Assembly: GCF_030272615.1 (NCBI RefSeq)
Contig: NC_081407.1
Span: 145,392,897 to 145,456,896, forward strand
DNA length: 64,000 nt
Direction: 5' to 3'
DNA from: Cryptomeria japonica
Lineage: Eukaryota > Streptophyta > Pinopsida > Cupressales > Cupressaceae
The notes below the pieces were generated by a model that worked only from the letters and a program-made list of their open reading frames with translations, was not told where the DNA came from and ran no database searches. Below, piece by piece: positions 35,543-47,435 of this stretch. The position numbers were made by a program, and so were the translations under genes. How positions within the stretch are numbered: the first letter of the stretch is position 1; each line of letters starts with the position of its first letter.

Positions 35543-35905
35543 AAAACCAAAGTTTTTGATTTTTTTTATTTTTATTTTTTCGAATTTTTTTCAACTTCTT
35601 TTTTTTTGATTTTTTTTTTTTTGAATTTTTCGAATTTTCAAAACAATATTCTGAAAAAATGAAATTTTTTTTTTGAAAAAATTATATCAATATTCGAAAA
35701 ATCCGTACGATTAGCAAAATTGGGGAAAATTTTTTTTCCTCACCAAAATAGGTCGACTTTATAGTCGAAATTTATGGAAATGGCCTCCCGGATTCAACGG
35801 TGATGTCCAAATCGCTGTAAGATGCCTCCAAAAAATGAAGATCCCCAAATCCGAAAATAGAAGCCTTCCACGATGTCTCCAAAAACTAATCAACGAAGCC
35901 CCAAT
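35543..35905 (-). other. Copia B leader, homopolymer-rich part
   Basis: Long T-runs on the plus strand (A-runs in the transcript), such as 35,560-35,640, then ordinary sequence to the primer site. No gene. Confidence 0.7.
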
Positions 35906-35918
35906 GGCTCTGATACCA
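35906..35918 (-). other. Primer-binding site of copia B (initiator tRNA-Met)
   Basis: Minus-strand TGGTATCAGAGCC directly after the LTR, the standard plant copia primer site. Confidence 0.95.
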
Positions 35919-36398
35919 TGTTGGATTTTGCCAAGATCAAGGGCACAATGAAAAGCATAAAAGAGACAATAGAATGACAAGAACAAACTGTATTCTCATC
36001 AATATAAAAATGATCAACTGGATTAACCAATACAATGAATAGAGGCCTGCTTATATAGGCAAGGCCATATGGATGTATGAGCACACAAATATGACAAGTG
36101 GCTCAATGAGAAACAAGGGTAGGTAGGAAATAGGTGTGGGTAGGTAGGAGAAATAATATAATATTCCACATGAGGTGGATCACCCACCGAAGGTGGAATT
36201 ATCACTCCACAATAAGTGGATATGATAGTGTAATAACAAGATCAACACCATAAGAGGTGGAATTTCTCCTACACACACTATCCCAATGAGGCACAAACAC
36301 CCAAGTGTCTCATATCCAAACTACTATGAAATGCATTATCCTAAGTAAACTTAAGTAAGTGTAATAATATCCATGATGAATAATTATTTACACCAACA
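35919..36398 (-). repeat. 5' LTR of copia B
   Basis: 480 bp, TGTTGG...CCAACA, identical by eye to the 3' LTR. TATA box at 36,050-36,057 on the minus strand. Confidence 0.97.
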
Positions 36399-37430
36399 GA
36401 AATCATAATAAATTTCCTTAATTCCCTCTCCCCCAAACATCCTATTGAACACCCTTTGAAGAAAGGGGATGATTTAAACACATGTAGTGATGTTCTCCAT
36501 CCTAAGGATGAAGAATTAATGAACAATATTATCCCTTCTCCTAAAATTGGCAATAACAATAAGGACATCTTTTTGTAAGATATTTCTAATACTTTTTTCA
36601 ATGACCTCACTATTTGGGATGAACCATTATAAGAAGGTGTTGATTATTCTTTACCTTATGAGAGTAACCTCCGTGATAGTATCTCACCTTCCATGAATCT
36701 CAATAATTTTTCCTCTAAAAGTAAGGCATATCCTTCTCCCCAACTAGGTTCTCCTCATAAGGATACCTTAGTTCAAGTAGAGATTGTTAAAATCTGTTTC
36801 AAAGGTCTCCCTCTCAAAGGTGAAACTTTAGAGAGTAATGTTGATCCTTCTCCTAGAGAGTCTATTCCCCATGTAGACCCTTTGATGATAAAGGATGATA
36901 TGAAATTTCCTACTAGTACTCTTCCTTCTAAAACATCAATACCTACTTATAGTCTACCTCCTAGAATTGATCTTATCTATGATAACATTTTATTGCAAGG
37001 AGAGACTATCAACAATTCTTCCAACAATCTTGTCTATTCTTATTCTAAAATTCACAAGGACACCTTTGATATTCCTAAATCATCTACAATCAATTTGATA
37101 CATGTGAATGAAACACCTAATAAACCCCTCTTCACAGTTCAAGGTTCTTGTCCTTCTCAAACTTCTCAACAGAAGCCTATCTTAGTGGTTCAAGGTGGTT
37201 ATGCTAATGATTCTTTTTGTACTCCTAAGAAACCTGTTATTATTGTGTAAGGAAGCTATCCTACTAAGAGCCCTTATGAGTATGCTAAGAAAATCACTGA
37301 AGAGAATTATCATACGGTTTCTTATACCTATAACACAAGAAACAATAGGAAACCTAATCCTCTTCCAGTTATCCCAACTTCACTTCCTCCCTCTCAACCT
37401 ACTCTTCCACAAGTACCTTGTATATAAAAA
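36399..37430 (+). pseudogene. G1 gag-like frame, middle part
   Basis: The frame continues in the same phase as 28,808-29,428 after copia B is removed. It holds stops near 36,578, 36,630, 37,248 and 37,425 but no frameshift. Composition is Ser/Pro/Asn-rich with phrases like SPKIGNNNKD and NLVYSYSKIH. No known domain is recognisable; a structural role is inferred from position only. Confidence 0.55.
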
Positions 37431-38561
37431 ACTCTTAGTAAGGAGTATGATCTCATCAAACAACTTAAAGTTACTCCTGCCAAGATTTATATTTGGGATT
37501 TGGTTCAAACTTCACCTACTTATCATTGGATGTTACAAGATGCTTTGAAAAACTTAGATGTCCCACCTACAGTAACACCTAATAACGTGGTTTCTTTGAT
37601 TGATCCTACAAACAAACCCAAAGCTCAAATTGTATTCATACAAGATGAGTTACCTTCTAATGAAATCCAACGTCAATATGATCCTCTCATGATTGTGGTT
37701 ATTATCAATGATACTACTATAAGAAAAACCCTTGTGGACAATGGATCTGGCCTTAATGTTTGCAGTGTGAACTTATTGGATAAGATTAATGTGGATCGTT
37801 CTCTCATCGAAATTTCTTCTATTTCTATTCAAGGCTTTGATAATGTTTCTAAACAATGTTTAGGTGTCATAACCTTGCATGTTAAGGTAGGTTCTGTTAC
37901 TTTACCTACACCTATTCATGTCATGCCTGGTAATTTGACATATAACCTTCTATTAGGGAGACCGTGGATTCATAGTATGCAAGTTGTCCCTTCAACTTTG
38001 CATAGACAAGTCAAATTCATTTACAACAATAAGACATACACCTTGTTAGTTGATACCAATCTTCAAGAACCATTAAAATATGGATCTTCTTGTTCAAATA
38101 CTTTCCATTCTTCTCCCAATCCTCCTACTTCTTCAAATACATCTATTTCCTTTAATGATCTTGTTCCTTCTAGTACTCTTGATTCTTCTACTCAATCAGA
38201 ATCTCCTCCCAAGGATATCTTTTCTCCTAAAGAAGTGCTATTAGATGACAATTGGGGATCTCTAGACTTTACCCCTACTTTTATAGGAGAGTATAGAGTA
38301 TCTCGGAAAGGATCTAAGAGTGAGAAGGAGAAATTTATGGAGAAACCTAAAGAGCAACCCACTTTGTCTCAACAACTAAGTAACCATTTTGTGGCTGCTT
38401 CTAATTTAGATATTTCTTCAAATCCTTCCTCTAATTCATATAGCATTGAGACCTATGAGGCACAACCATCTCTTTCTGATTTGGCACCCCTTTATGGTCC
38501 CGATTTTCACATTTTAGCTAAGAGTGGCTATGATGGCAATGGTTGTGGCATAGATGAATAA
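37431..38561 (+). pseudogene. G1 aspartic protease (retropepsin) region
   Basis: LSKEYDLIKQLKVTPAKIYI precedes the protease. The active site reads LVDNGSGLNVCS (D-N-G-S-G where D-S/T-G-A-S is usual), followed by a flap-like region and YNLLLGRPWIHSMQVVPSTL, the G-R-x-W signature after the protease in plant Tat/Athila-type gypsy elements. 353 codons are open from 37,500. The residue after the catalytic Asp is Asn, so activity is uncertain. Gypsy G2 has DGGAG at the same place. A Ser-rich tail follows to TAA at 38,559. RT should come next but does not. Confidence 0.8.
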
Positions 38562-38867
38562 GGAGTTAAAGCTCCTTAAAAACATAACACACATGAAGCT
38601 TCATTTGGACTTGGATATAATCCTTCTAAGCCCACCAAAGAATCTAAAAGACCATCTCTCAAGGTGAATGCTATATTTAGTAGTGATGATGACCTCACCT
38701 CAATTAAATCATCTTCTATTTCTTTCAACACTCATCCCCCTCATAAGGAAATCTTGGTGATGAACAAATCTCTTTATGAATATCCTCAAGAGATTTTTAA
38801 TCCTACTTATGAGGCTTTATCTTCTACTCTTTCTAAAATCCCTTCTTCTAGGATAAGGCTCTAATGA
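38562..38867 (+). pseudogene. G1 frame, C-terminal tail
   Basis: Same phase as the protease frame after two stops: FGLGYNPSKPTKESKRPS, then about 66 open codons to 38,867. FGLGY-PS is a glycine-rich phrase found downstream of protease in Tat-type polyproteins, before RT. Beyond it there are only 290 bases to the LTR, with no RT. Confidence 0.6.
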
Positions 38868-39140
38868 ATTACACTTATCCCTCTCCTAAGATTTATTGTG
38901 TGCAAGAAATGTATGACTTAGTGACCTATTCTTCTCCTATAAACTTCTCTCTTTCTAAATAATTTTTAACATTCATCATCTTATTTTATCTAACATGTGG
39001 TTTTGTAGGGTGCGGTTCCTAACTATGTACTGTAGATACCACTGGGGGCTTCGTCTGACAACTTGTGGATATATCCTTTTTCATGAATGTTTACTTTTTT
39101 TTAATTTAGCTTGCATATGCACGTAGTGTCATATGAATGC
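38868..39140 (+). other. G1 3' untranslated stretch
   Basis: No coding; it leads to the polypurine tract. Confidence 0.5.
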
Positions 39141-39156
39141 TAAAGTGGGGGCTAAA
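39141..39156 (+). other. Polypurine tract of gypsy G1
   Basis: TAAAGTGGGGGCTAAA ends exactly at the LTR start TGTAGCATC; identical to that of element F. Confidence 0.85.
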
Positions 39157-40851
39157 TGTAGCATCGTAAATTGTACACCCTTGCTAGGGTGGTACAATTC
39201 TACGCTTAGTTTAGCACCTGCCTTAGTGTGTTTGCATCTTGCATTGTAAGTTCCCCTTTAAGAATTTAATTAATTAATTAAATTAAATCTAAAGTTATAT
39301 TTCATCACTCTCCACATTAAAATTGGGCCCTTTTCCCTAAGTGCACTCCTTTTTATTTTATAACTTTAATCAATCATTAAATCATAAACCCTAATTATGT
39401 CTTATTTCGACCTTTAAGGCCCAATTTCACATATCAAAACATCTCAGAATAAACTATAACTTTGGGTTTCGCTCTAATATCATCATATCTAACAACCCTG
39501 AAAATTTGGTGAAAAATTGGTCAGACCATGTGCAAAGTGCACACGGTCCCCGACATTTTTCCCAAAATTTTGGAAGCATAATTCTATGATATTATAATGC
39601 TTAACCCCAATAAATTAGTGGGAAATTCAATTCCTAGGTCGGCCTAAAGACAAAATTAAGATCTAGGGTTTCATACATAAGAGCTCTCTTTCTTCATTTG
39701 AAGGCATCTAATCGAATCTAGGAAAAAGCTTTTGGAGCATGCGTAAGGAGCCTCCTATGTAGTGAATGAGAATCTTATGTGGAGTCTTCAACAACACTCA
39801 ACAAAATTCAACAAAATTCAAAAACATTCAAAAAGATTCCTCAAAAATTCATCAAGCATTCATCAAGCATTCATCATCGATTAGGAGCCTTAAAGACATT
39901 GAAGAATAATAGGAGATCACCGACTGACGATTGGCTTGTACCACTCCCTTAGGGGTTGGGCATGATTTCATGTCTTTGTATGAGATTCATTACATCAATT
40001 TGCACATTTAATTTTATGATTTAGATAACTTAGAATAATTGATTTAGAGCATTTACTTTGTCAATTACAAGCATTTAGGGTTTACTCTTTAGGGTTGCTC
40101 TAGATTGTTTACATTCATCATTTTAGGGTCTTGCACACACACAAGATTCTTGAATACACTATTTTACTATATAAATTGGCTACTTATGAAGGTAGAAATA
40201 ACCAACATAGGGGGTTGGCTGAGGCAAAACCCTACATAGCCACCCAAAACCCTCTTTTTCAGTTACAGGTGCAGAAAGAGGTACTCAGAAGGCTTCTCAG
40301 ATCAGCAAAAGACACCAGAACTGTCCTAAGGTATCAAATCTGCCCTAATCTATCAGGGACAGGGGTGTGGCACCCTGGTCCTTCCCAAGATAGGGGCGTG
40401 GTGCCTTAGTCCCCCTCAAATTCAGTGATTTTTGACAGGGTGCAAGCTCAGGATTTTAGCCCTTCAGTTGCAACTCTCTGTCAACTCATCAAGGACAGGG
40501 GCATGGCGCCCTGGTCCTAGTCAGTTTGGCTCATTTTTTCAGCATCAGGTACACCTCCAAATTCCCTCCCCTTCTCTTCTTTCAATATCTCAGTTTCAAA
40601 TCTGCAAGTTTCTTCAATTTCAGTTTATGTACCCTTCATTGTTTGTCTCCTAGCATAGTTGATCAATCCTTGACATCTTATCTTCATATACAACAAGAGA
40701 AATAGAAATCCTAAGAGATAATCCTTGGCTCTCTCTTTCTCACAAGAAGTAGCCAAAGTGAGATATCTCCACAAGCTCTTTTGTATTCCCAATGTGTTGG
40801 CTAAAGTGGGATTAGGTCCTAGTCACCCGGTCTTTCTTTTTCCCCTCCACA
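39157..40851 (+). repeat. 3' LTR of gypsy G1
   Basis: 1,695 bp, TGTAG...CCACA, uninterrupted. It serves as the empty-site reference for the giant element (TAA at 39,490-39,492). It differs from the 5' LTR by scattered substitutions and small indels, so G1 is clearly older than copia B. Confidence 0.92.
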
Positions 40852-41340
40852 GCTTTAAACTTACTAACTTCATTAGTATAATTGATCTTAGTTTTATATA
40901 ACCATTCACAAGAAACAAGATTCTTATCTTGAGGTAAGAGAACTAAATCCCAAGTTTGATTAGTAATCAACGTATCATATTCCTCTTGGATAGCCTTTTC
41001 CCAATGAGGCCGATTTTTAGGTTGCTCAAAGGATTTAGGATCATTTGTATACACAATAATAGACATAAAAACATAATTGCAATAATTGTCTTTTCAGGCC
41101 TTAAGTCTATCCATTCTAGCTAAATAATCATCACTTTCTTGAATGTTTTAACCATTTAGGCTTTCTTTTAGAAGTAATAGAATCATCACTAGAAGAAGAA
41201 TAATTAGAAATAAAATTATCATGATCATCATCACTATCACCATAAATTAGAGAAAGAGATGCATTAGGAGGGTTTAGAGAAGGAGGATTGTCCTCCACAA
41301 CCATTAGTTTATGTGGAGGAAATGCATTATCATTCACTTT
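40852..41340 (-). pseudogene. Copia A reverse transcriptase, N-terminal part, and linker
   Basis: The minus frame reads IQEEYDTLITNQTWDLVLLP and then CEWLYKTKINYTNEVSKFKA, equal to the start of copia RT (EEEYSSLMRNNTWDLVHLP in B). It is cut at 40,852 by G1 and continues at 16,442. The Ser/Asp-rich linker (41,131-41,337) precedes it. Confidence 0.85.
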
Positions 41341-41424
41341 AGAAAAATCATGAATACCATTTTCAGCAATGCATACATCTGTAGAAACTTTAAGTTTGTT
41401 AGAAATAGGATTATAAAATCTATA

Positions 41425-42270
41425 TTATTTAGAATGATCATCATAACCAACAAAATTATAAGAAGAAGATTTAGAATCCAATTTTTTCCTTTTTTGCTTA
41501 GGTTTATGAACATAAGCAATTGAATCAGAAATCCTTAAATGCTTAAGATTGCGCTTCCTACGGGACCAAGCCTCTTCAGGACTTATATCCTTTAAAGCTT
41601 TGGTAAGAGTCCTATTAATGAGATAAATAGCACAAGCCATAGCTTCAACCCAAAATTTATAATACATATTCTTGGCATGCAACAAATATCTTGCCATTTC
41701 AACAATGGTTCTATGCTTCCTTTCCGCTATACCATTTTGTTGAGGTGTATAGTGAATAGTAAGCTCATGTGTAATACCAAAAGATTTTAAATAACTAGTA
41801 AGTACATTATTCACATATTCCTTACAATTATAGGTTCTAAGAATGTTAAGATTAAATCCAAATTGTCTTTCAACAAACTTATGAAATTCAACAAAAATAT
41901 TAAGAACTTGATCCTTACTATGAATAAAATAGATCCAAGTTCTTGAAAATTTATTGAATAAAGTAAGTGCATACCTCGATCCTTGGATGGAGGTATTATC
42001 CAAGAGTCCCAAATGGTCACTATGAATGAGGTGAAACTTATGATTTTTCCTTCATGCTTGACCTTGTGGAAAGGGCTCCCTATGCATCTTACCACTCATG
42101 CATATAGTGCAGACAATTTTAGAAGGAACAATACTAGGAAATCCTTCTACCATATTATCTTTTTGCATCAAATAAATATTGTTAGCATTAATGTGACCGA
42201 GTCTTTCATGACAAACATTGATATTAATGGTAGTAAGTAAATAATATTTTGAATGAGAAAACTCATAGAA
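41425..42270 (-). pseudogene. Copia A integrase
   Basis: The frame of 195 codons has FSRTWIYFIHSKDQVLNIF, then RTYNCKEYVNN, then YTPQQNGIAERKHRTIVEMA. The second catalytic Asp (RTDNG in copia B) is Tyr, while the third residue Glu is kept. The zinc site (about 42,060-42,200) is decayed and frameshifted. It is inactive. Confidence 0.85.
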
Positions 42271-42820
42271 TTTGAATAGACGATCATTTTCTAACTTATT
42301 AAATTAGCAATAACTTTGTTGTGCTTTGGATCAATAACGTAATACATATCCATATAGATTTCAATATTGTAATCTTGACAATGCTTAGCAATGAAAAACA
42401 ATTTTTTTTTCAATTCAGGAACATAGAGAACATCATGCAATTTATCATTAGGTAAATTCACATCTCCAATTGCCTCTACTTTATAACTATGATTATTAGC
42501 AATTTGAAGAGGAACATTAGAATTATTAGGTTTTAGAGAATCAAAAAATTCTTTATGTGAAAAAACATGTTGAGAAACACCTAAATCAATAACCCATTCA
42601 ATAGGTTGAGAAGCATTCTAACTACAAGTAAAATCATGACTAGATTGATTGCCATTGTTAATAAACTTTTTAGTATTAGAATGAGTGAAATAAATAGAGT
42701 TATTTAATTGATTATTTTGTGTCATTGGATTTTTACCATTTTGCTTAAACACAAGTATTAGACCAATGACCATCTTTACCACAATAAGTACAATGAGGTC
42801 TCCTAGAAGAGTTATTCTTT
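42271..42820 (-). pseudogene. Copia A GAG-pre-integrase, protease and zinc-knuckle remnants
   Basis: The frame RPHCTYCGKDGHWSNTCV (about 42,750-42,800) is a complete C-x2-C-x4-H-x4-C zinc knuckle. Downstream, WVIDLGVSQHVFSH-like sequence (about 42,550-42,600) corresponds to the protease site with DSGAS decayed. The region ends in a degenerate GAG-pre-integrase segment. Multiple stops. Confidence 0.7.
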
Positions 42821-42834
42821 TGATTATCATTACT

Positions 42835-43030
42835 TTTCTTTTTGTAGATTGCAGGAATCAGGTATAGCACCCCCCTATAAGCTGCAGTGTGTCGGGTAAA
42901 CTTTTTAACATGACTGGTCACACTAGTGCGACATGTCCTCCGAAACTACGTGGGATGGGGGGAGAATAGACCTCGTGACCTCGTGCTTCACCACTAGAAG
43001 CTCTAGCCAATCGAGCTAGGCCCCCAACCC
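42835..43030 (-). mobile_element. tRNA-derived SINE
   Basis: 196 bp on the minus strand. It starts GGGTTGGGGGCCTAGCTCG with a Pol III A-box-like TAGCTCGATTGG, then a B-box-like GGTCACGAGGTCTATTC, and ends with an A-rich tail (CAAAAAGAAAA). The 14-base TGATTATCATTACT flanks it on both sides (42,821-42,834 and 43,031-43,044), as expected for LINE-driven insertion. It interrupts copia A gag. Confidence 0.85.
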
Positions 43031-43044
43031 TGATTATCATTACT

Positions 43045-43728
43045 ATTATTGTTACAAGATTTAAAATGATTGCTAGATTTACAATGAGAAAAATGATTAT
43101 TATTGCTAAGTTATTATTATGAGACTTGAAATGATGATCTTATTATTAGACATATAAGTACGTTCACTACTTTTAAGAGTACCAAATTGAAGCAATTTAG
43201 CTTCTTCTTGACATAATAAAGTATGAAAGATATTATAAGTAAGTTGAGTAGATAAAGAATGAATAACTAATTGGGTATGAATATTAGTAATAAATTGCTA
43301 AAATTAATAAGGATAACACTTTCTAGGAATAATATGAATTAAATGAGAAACATCAAGTTTAACTCCTAAACCAACTAATTGACTATTAAGAGAATCAAAC
43401 TTCAATAAAAAATCATCCATTGTTTTGAAATCTGTATACCTGAGATTTTCGAGTTGATCCTGAATTTGAATCTTTCTTGATTCATTAGAACTATCATAGG
43501 TGGATTTGAGAATTGCGCATGCTTCATGAGCTTTGATGTAATTCCCAATGAGAACATAAAGTTCAGGGACCATTGAAATGCCAATGAACCCAAGGGATTC
43601 CTCATTTTGAAACTTCCACTTGTCTTGGTTAGCTTAGGTGTAGTTGAAGCTGACTCTAACTTTGAAGCAGTTGTAACATCCATGAAGAGATGCCTAAAAC
43701 GAAAAAAAAAGATATATGTATATTCCAA
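43045..43728 (-). pseudogene. Copia A gag
   Basis: The frame reads MDVTTASKLESASTTPKLT near 43,690, then SRKIQIQDQLENLRYTDFKT and SLNSQLVGLGVKLDVSHLI, matching the copia gag pattern 'L..L...KM.....DFL..F..L...L...G'. Frameshifts separate the pieces. The likely start is the Met at about 43,685, after which no further upstream homology is seen. Confidence 0.7.
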
Positions 43729-45276
43729 GAATGATAATTAGAACTATTTAACTCGATTTCATGAATCAAAGTAGACATTATTGTAACAAGAAACAAACAC
43801 TTAACAACTAAATGGTTATTCCGAAAACAAAAAACAAAATTACCCCCTTTGTTTAATTTACTTGAATAAGATAAAAAAAGAGTTGAAAATGAAACACACT
43901 TATTTGAAAAAGAATTTATTAATAATTTAAATTTTATTGAAGCAATTTTCGCGAAAAAAAAACCAAAAAACTTGTAATTTTAAAAACAACTTTTATTCTT
44001 TTAAAAAAACTTAATAAAAAAATTTGTCTAAAAAACAATTTTAATATTAAAGATTTGTCTTTGAGATAAAACTTTTATATTAAAAAGACTATTAAATCCT
44101 AACTTTTTGTTTAAAGAATTTGAAATAAGTTTTTTTTAATTTTTTTTTTTTTCATGTAATATCAAAATTTTATTTAAAAACCTTTATAAAGCTTAATTTA
44201 AAAAAGTATTAAGATATTTTAAAAAATTCTTTATAAACTAAAAGATACTTTAAATAAACCAAGTTAAAAGATTGAAAAGTTTATATGATAAAATTTACAT
44301 TTAAAACTTTATTTTAAAAAAAAATCAATGCAAACTCTAAATTAAATTAAAGGTTTTATTTGGAATTATAAAATTATCATTACATGCAACAAAAGAAAGA
44401 ATAGAAAACAATATCATACCAAAAATTTGGTGCAATAATAAATTGAATCGCAAGTTTGGATATGATAAAAAATGCAACAAATTGATAGCACTAGGTCAAA
44501 TTGGTGCGTAGGTGCGGAGGTCAATAAAAACAACGCAAAGAATATATATTGAAAGTCAAAAACTAGATCACTGCAAGACATAGAAATGATGGATATAGCT
44601 CACTACAAGGCATAACAATGATGGATATAGCACAGAGGTGACAAAGGAAATGATACAAAGATAGCAATGAACTAGAGATACATTGTAGATAAACGTTACT
44701 AGAGGATAGCAGAATAAAATAAGCATTCAATAAGGAAATAAAAACTAAGAATTAAAAAATACAGAGAGATTTGAATTGCTATAGTTACTGTTTCCTAAAA
44801 TATAAACTATTGAAATGAAAAAAGTGAAACTAGAAAAAATGTACATAGAAAAAGATTGGAAAAAGCAATAAATTATATTAATAAAAATTTGATTAAAACT
44901 TATTAACAAAGATCTGCATATAGGAAAGTGAGTTCCAAAACAATTTTAAATTTTAATGCATGCAAATTTTAATACTTCATATTTGAAACTAAAAAAAAAA
45001 GATTCTATGAAGAAATATGTTAGAACATAGCTTATTTAACAAAGGATAGAGGTTAGCTGAGTTTATTTTAAAAATATCTAATTTTTTTAAGTGCATTCAA
45101 ATAGAGTGAACAAATTTAAACAAAATATTCTTGATACACAATAAGAAATCTATGCACAAAGAATAATGAATATTCAAACGGAAATCTCTTCTCTCAAAGA
45201 TTGCCTCCAAATAAAGGTGAGCTCACTAGACAAGGAAACCTTCATCAACTTCAACTAAAACAAGAATTAATAACTT
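43729..45276 (-). other. Copia A leader
   Basis: An AT-rich 1.5-kb untranslated stretch with many A/T runs. No gene, no inserted element recognised. Confidence 0.5.
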
Positions 45277-45288
45277 GCTTTGATACCA
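45277..45288 (-). other. Primer-binding site of copia A
   Basis: Minus-strand TGGTATCAAAGC directly after the LTR; one base from the iMet site of copia B. Confidence 0.85.
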
Positions 45289-45825
45289 TGAAAGGAATCA
45301 TAAGAGAAAGAAATAAAAAAAAATCAAGTAGTTTGTTGATTGAAGAAATATTACCAAGATGAAGAACAATTTGAGTTGAGCAATCACCAAAATAGGAGAG
45401 GAGACACAAGAGCTTTTGAAAAGGGAAAAAGCAAAGAAAAACCCCTTATAGATTATGAATGAATGACCATATCCTAAGAAGAAAGAGAGAGAGAGAGATT
45501 ACGCAAGAATCTTATTACAATAACATGAGTGAAGAATGAGACGAGAAACATCTCTTAAATAGAGACAAGAGGACTTACACAGTAACTCCCATTTCTATGA
45601 ATGCCACCATTTACGCTGTGTGGGTAATGTGGCAAAATCCTCTTAAGGAGAAGAAAACTAATATTCCTTAATAGAGGAATTAAAAGAAATGAGTCATCCT
45701 CACATGTGTGAGATAACACAAAAAAACAAATAACATGTACGGATTCCAAAGTAATATCCCAAACATAATACAAATAATACAAATAAATAATTAACCTTTA
45801 CCAAGTAAAGATTAATATTCTAACA
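45289..45825 (-). repeat. 5' LTR of copia A
   Basis: 537 bp, minus-strand TGTTAGAATATTAATC...CCTTTCA; TATA-like tatttaag near 45,555. AATTA follows at 45,826-45,830. Confidence 0.9.
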
Positions 45826-45830
45826 AATTA

Positions 45831-47430
45831 GATAAAACAAATAATTGAAAGAATAATATTCCAACTAACTAGTACTCTTTGATGCATGATACAAATGTAA
45901 TATATGCAAGGTTTCCTCAAAAAGTTAAAAGAACTCACCTTTTTTATTTCCCTTGTAGACACCCAAAAATTGCACCATGCTTGTGCACACTAACTGACTA
46001 ACATTTCTGCCCCAATCGATTAATTGATCAAGTGTCATTCTTCTAATTCAAATTTTCTATTTTCCTAATCATTTAAATCTTGTCATCATTAATCATTCAT
46101 TTCATAACATTAATTGAATAATCTTTATTATTTGATTAATTCAATCCCACTTTAATTAAATAATATTTATTATTTAATTAAATTCAATTTCATTTTTCTC
46201 ATAATTGAATAATTTCTTTAAATTATTTAATTAACTAATTATTTCATCATAATTAAACAAATTTCTATTTATTTAATAAAATCTTAATGATCTTCTTTCA
46301 AAAATCAAGAATGGAAACAAATCTTCATTTGTTTTTATTTGATTAATTTAATTTCTAATTATCCCCATCCAAATTCAAAAATGGCAATAAATCGAGAAAA
46401 TGATTTAAAAATTAAAATAAATCATTATCCAGTTTAAATAAATTATTTTCTCATATTCTCCCAATTTTCGAAAATGGAAAGTATGTGATCATCCGCTTTA
46501 TATGATTTTCAAAAATCATTATCATATCTTCCTAAAAATTGAAAATGGAAGTAACCAGTCAATTTCTGATTTTCTTGATTTATCTTCTTGGAAAATATCT
46601 CTTTAATCTCAATTTAAAATTCGAAAAAGGAGATATGCCCAGTCAAAAGCTGCTTTATGCCATCTTTTTGAATTCATCTTGATTCTCCAATCTTGTCTTC
46701 AATCATATAAATTTATCCATCTTTTCCATAATCACAACCACATCTCAAGTATCCTCATGTTGGCGATGTTTCTATCATCTTGCTTCCATCACACTTGCAT
46801 TTTGTAGGTGAGATCCACAACACATTTGGAGGAAAAAGAGAAACAATGGAGGATCTAGGAAGGAGATTCATGTGCCTTGGGTTTGCATTTGTGTTGAATA
46901 TCAGTTTCATTCCCTTTATTGAATGAATTAGGATCAATTTATTAGCTTATCATGTTTTGTGGTTACATAATTTTAGGCTTTGATATGTTTTCCCATTTTC
47001 CCAATTACATCACTTATTTGATAACAAGTATAGTGAAGGAATGGGATCTTTGAAACTCAAAAGAACCACTAAAAAGGAAATCAAGTTTGAGTTTGATCAT
47101 GAAACACATTTATACCAAGAATTTATGAACAATGCAACCTCTACATATAATGTAGGTGGTAAGAGAAAAGTACAAGAAAACAAAGATATCTTAGTCAAAA
47201 CCATATATGAGAATGAATTTATGAAGTATGATTAAAATAGTAAGCTCATGGGTAAGGAGTTTTGATCCAATTCTTTTGACATATAGGACACTAAAACATT
47301 TCAAAAATATGAAATGAAGATAACATATTTAATCATCAATTTGAACTCATATGCACATCTTAAAATTTAATGATTATTCATGAGAAATCAAGTGACATTC
47401 TCATAGGAATTATTTATAAATTTGGAGGGT
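45831..47430. other. Old AT-rich DNA between copia A and copia C
   Basis: No assignable gene. At 45,955 TGTAGACACCCAAAAATTG looks like the start of a Tat-type gypsy LTR (compare TGTATACACCTAAAAATGG of G2), and the next 500 bp of 'aattaattaaata' composition fit that, but no end or partner is found. A 64-codon frame at 47,041-47,235 (MGSLKLKRTTKKEIKFEFDH, Lys/Glu-rich) is unrecognised. Confidence 0.4.
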
Positions 47431-47435
47431 TATAA

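Larger units (their letters stand above)
29437..36398 (-). mobile_element. Copia element B: complete and very young
   Basis: Complete minus-strand Ty1/copia, 6,962 bp: 480-bp LTRs (TGTTGG...CCAACA) that look identical base for base, perfect GAAAT duplication, iMet primer site, CpG-rich leader, gag-protease-integrase-RT-RNase H in normal copia order, and polypurine tract. All catalytic motifs are intact. The only visible defect is one in-frame TAG (33,209-33,211) after the protease active site. Identical LTRs mean a very recent insertion. Confidence 0.97.

Noticed and set aside
34914-35559. Frames of 91-154 codons in the copia B leader as genes
   Set aside because: Overlapping frames exist on both strands in the CpG-rich block, as expected when stop codons are rare. 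None has domain similarity.
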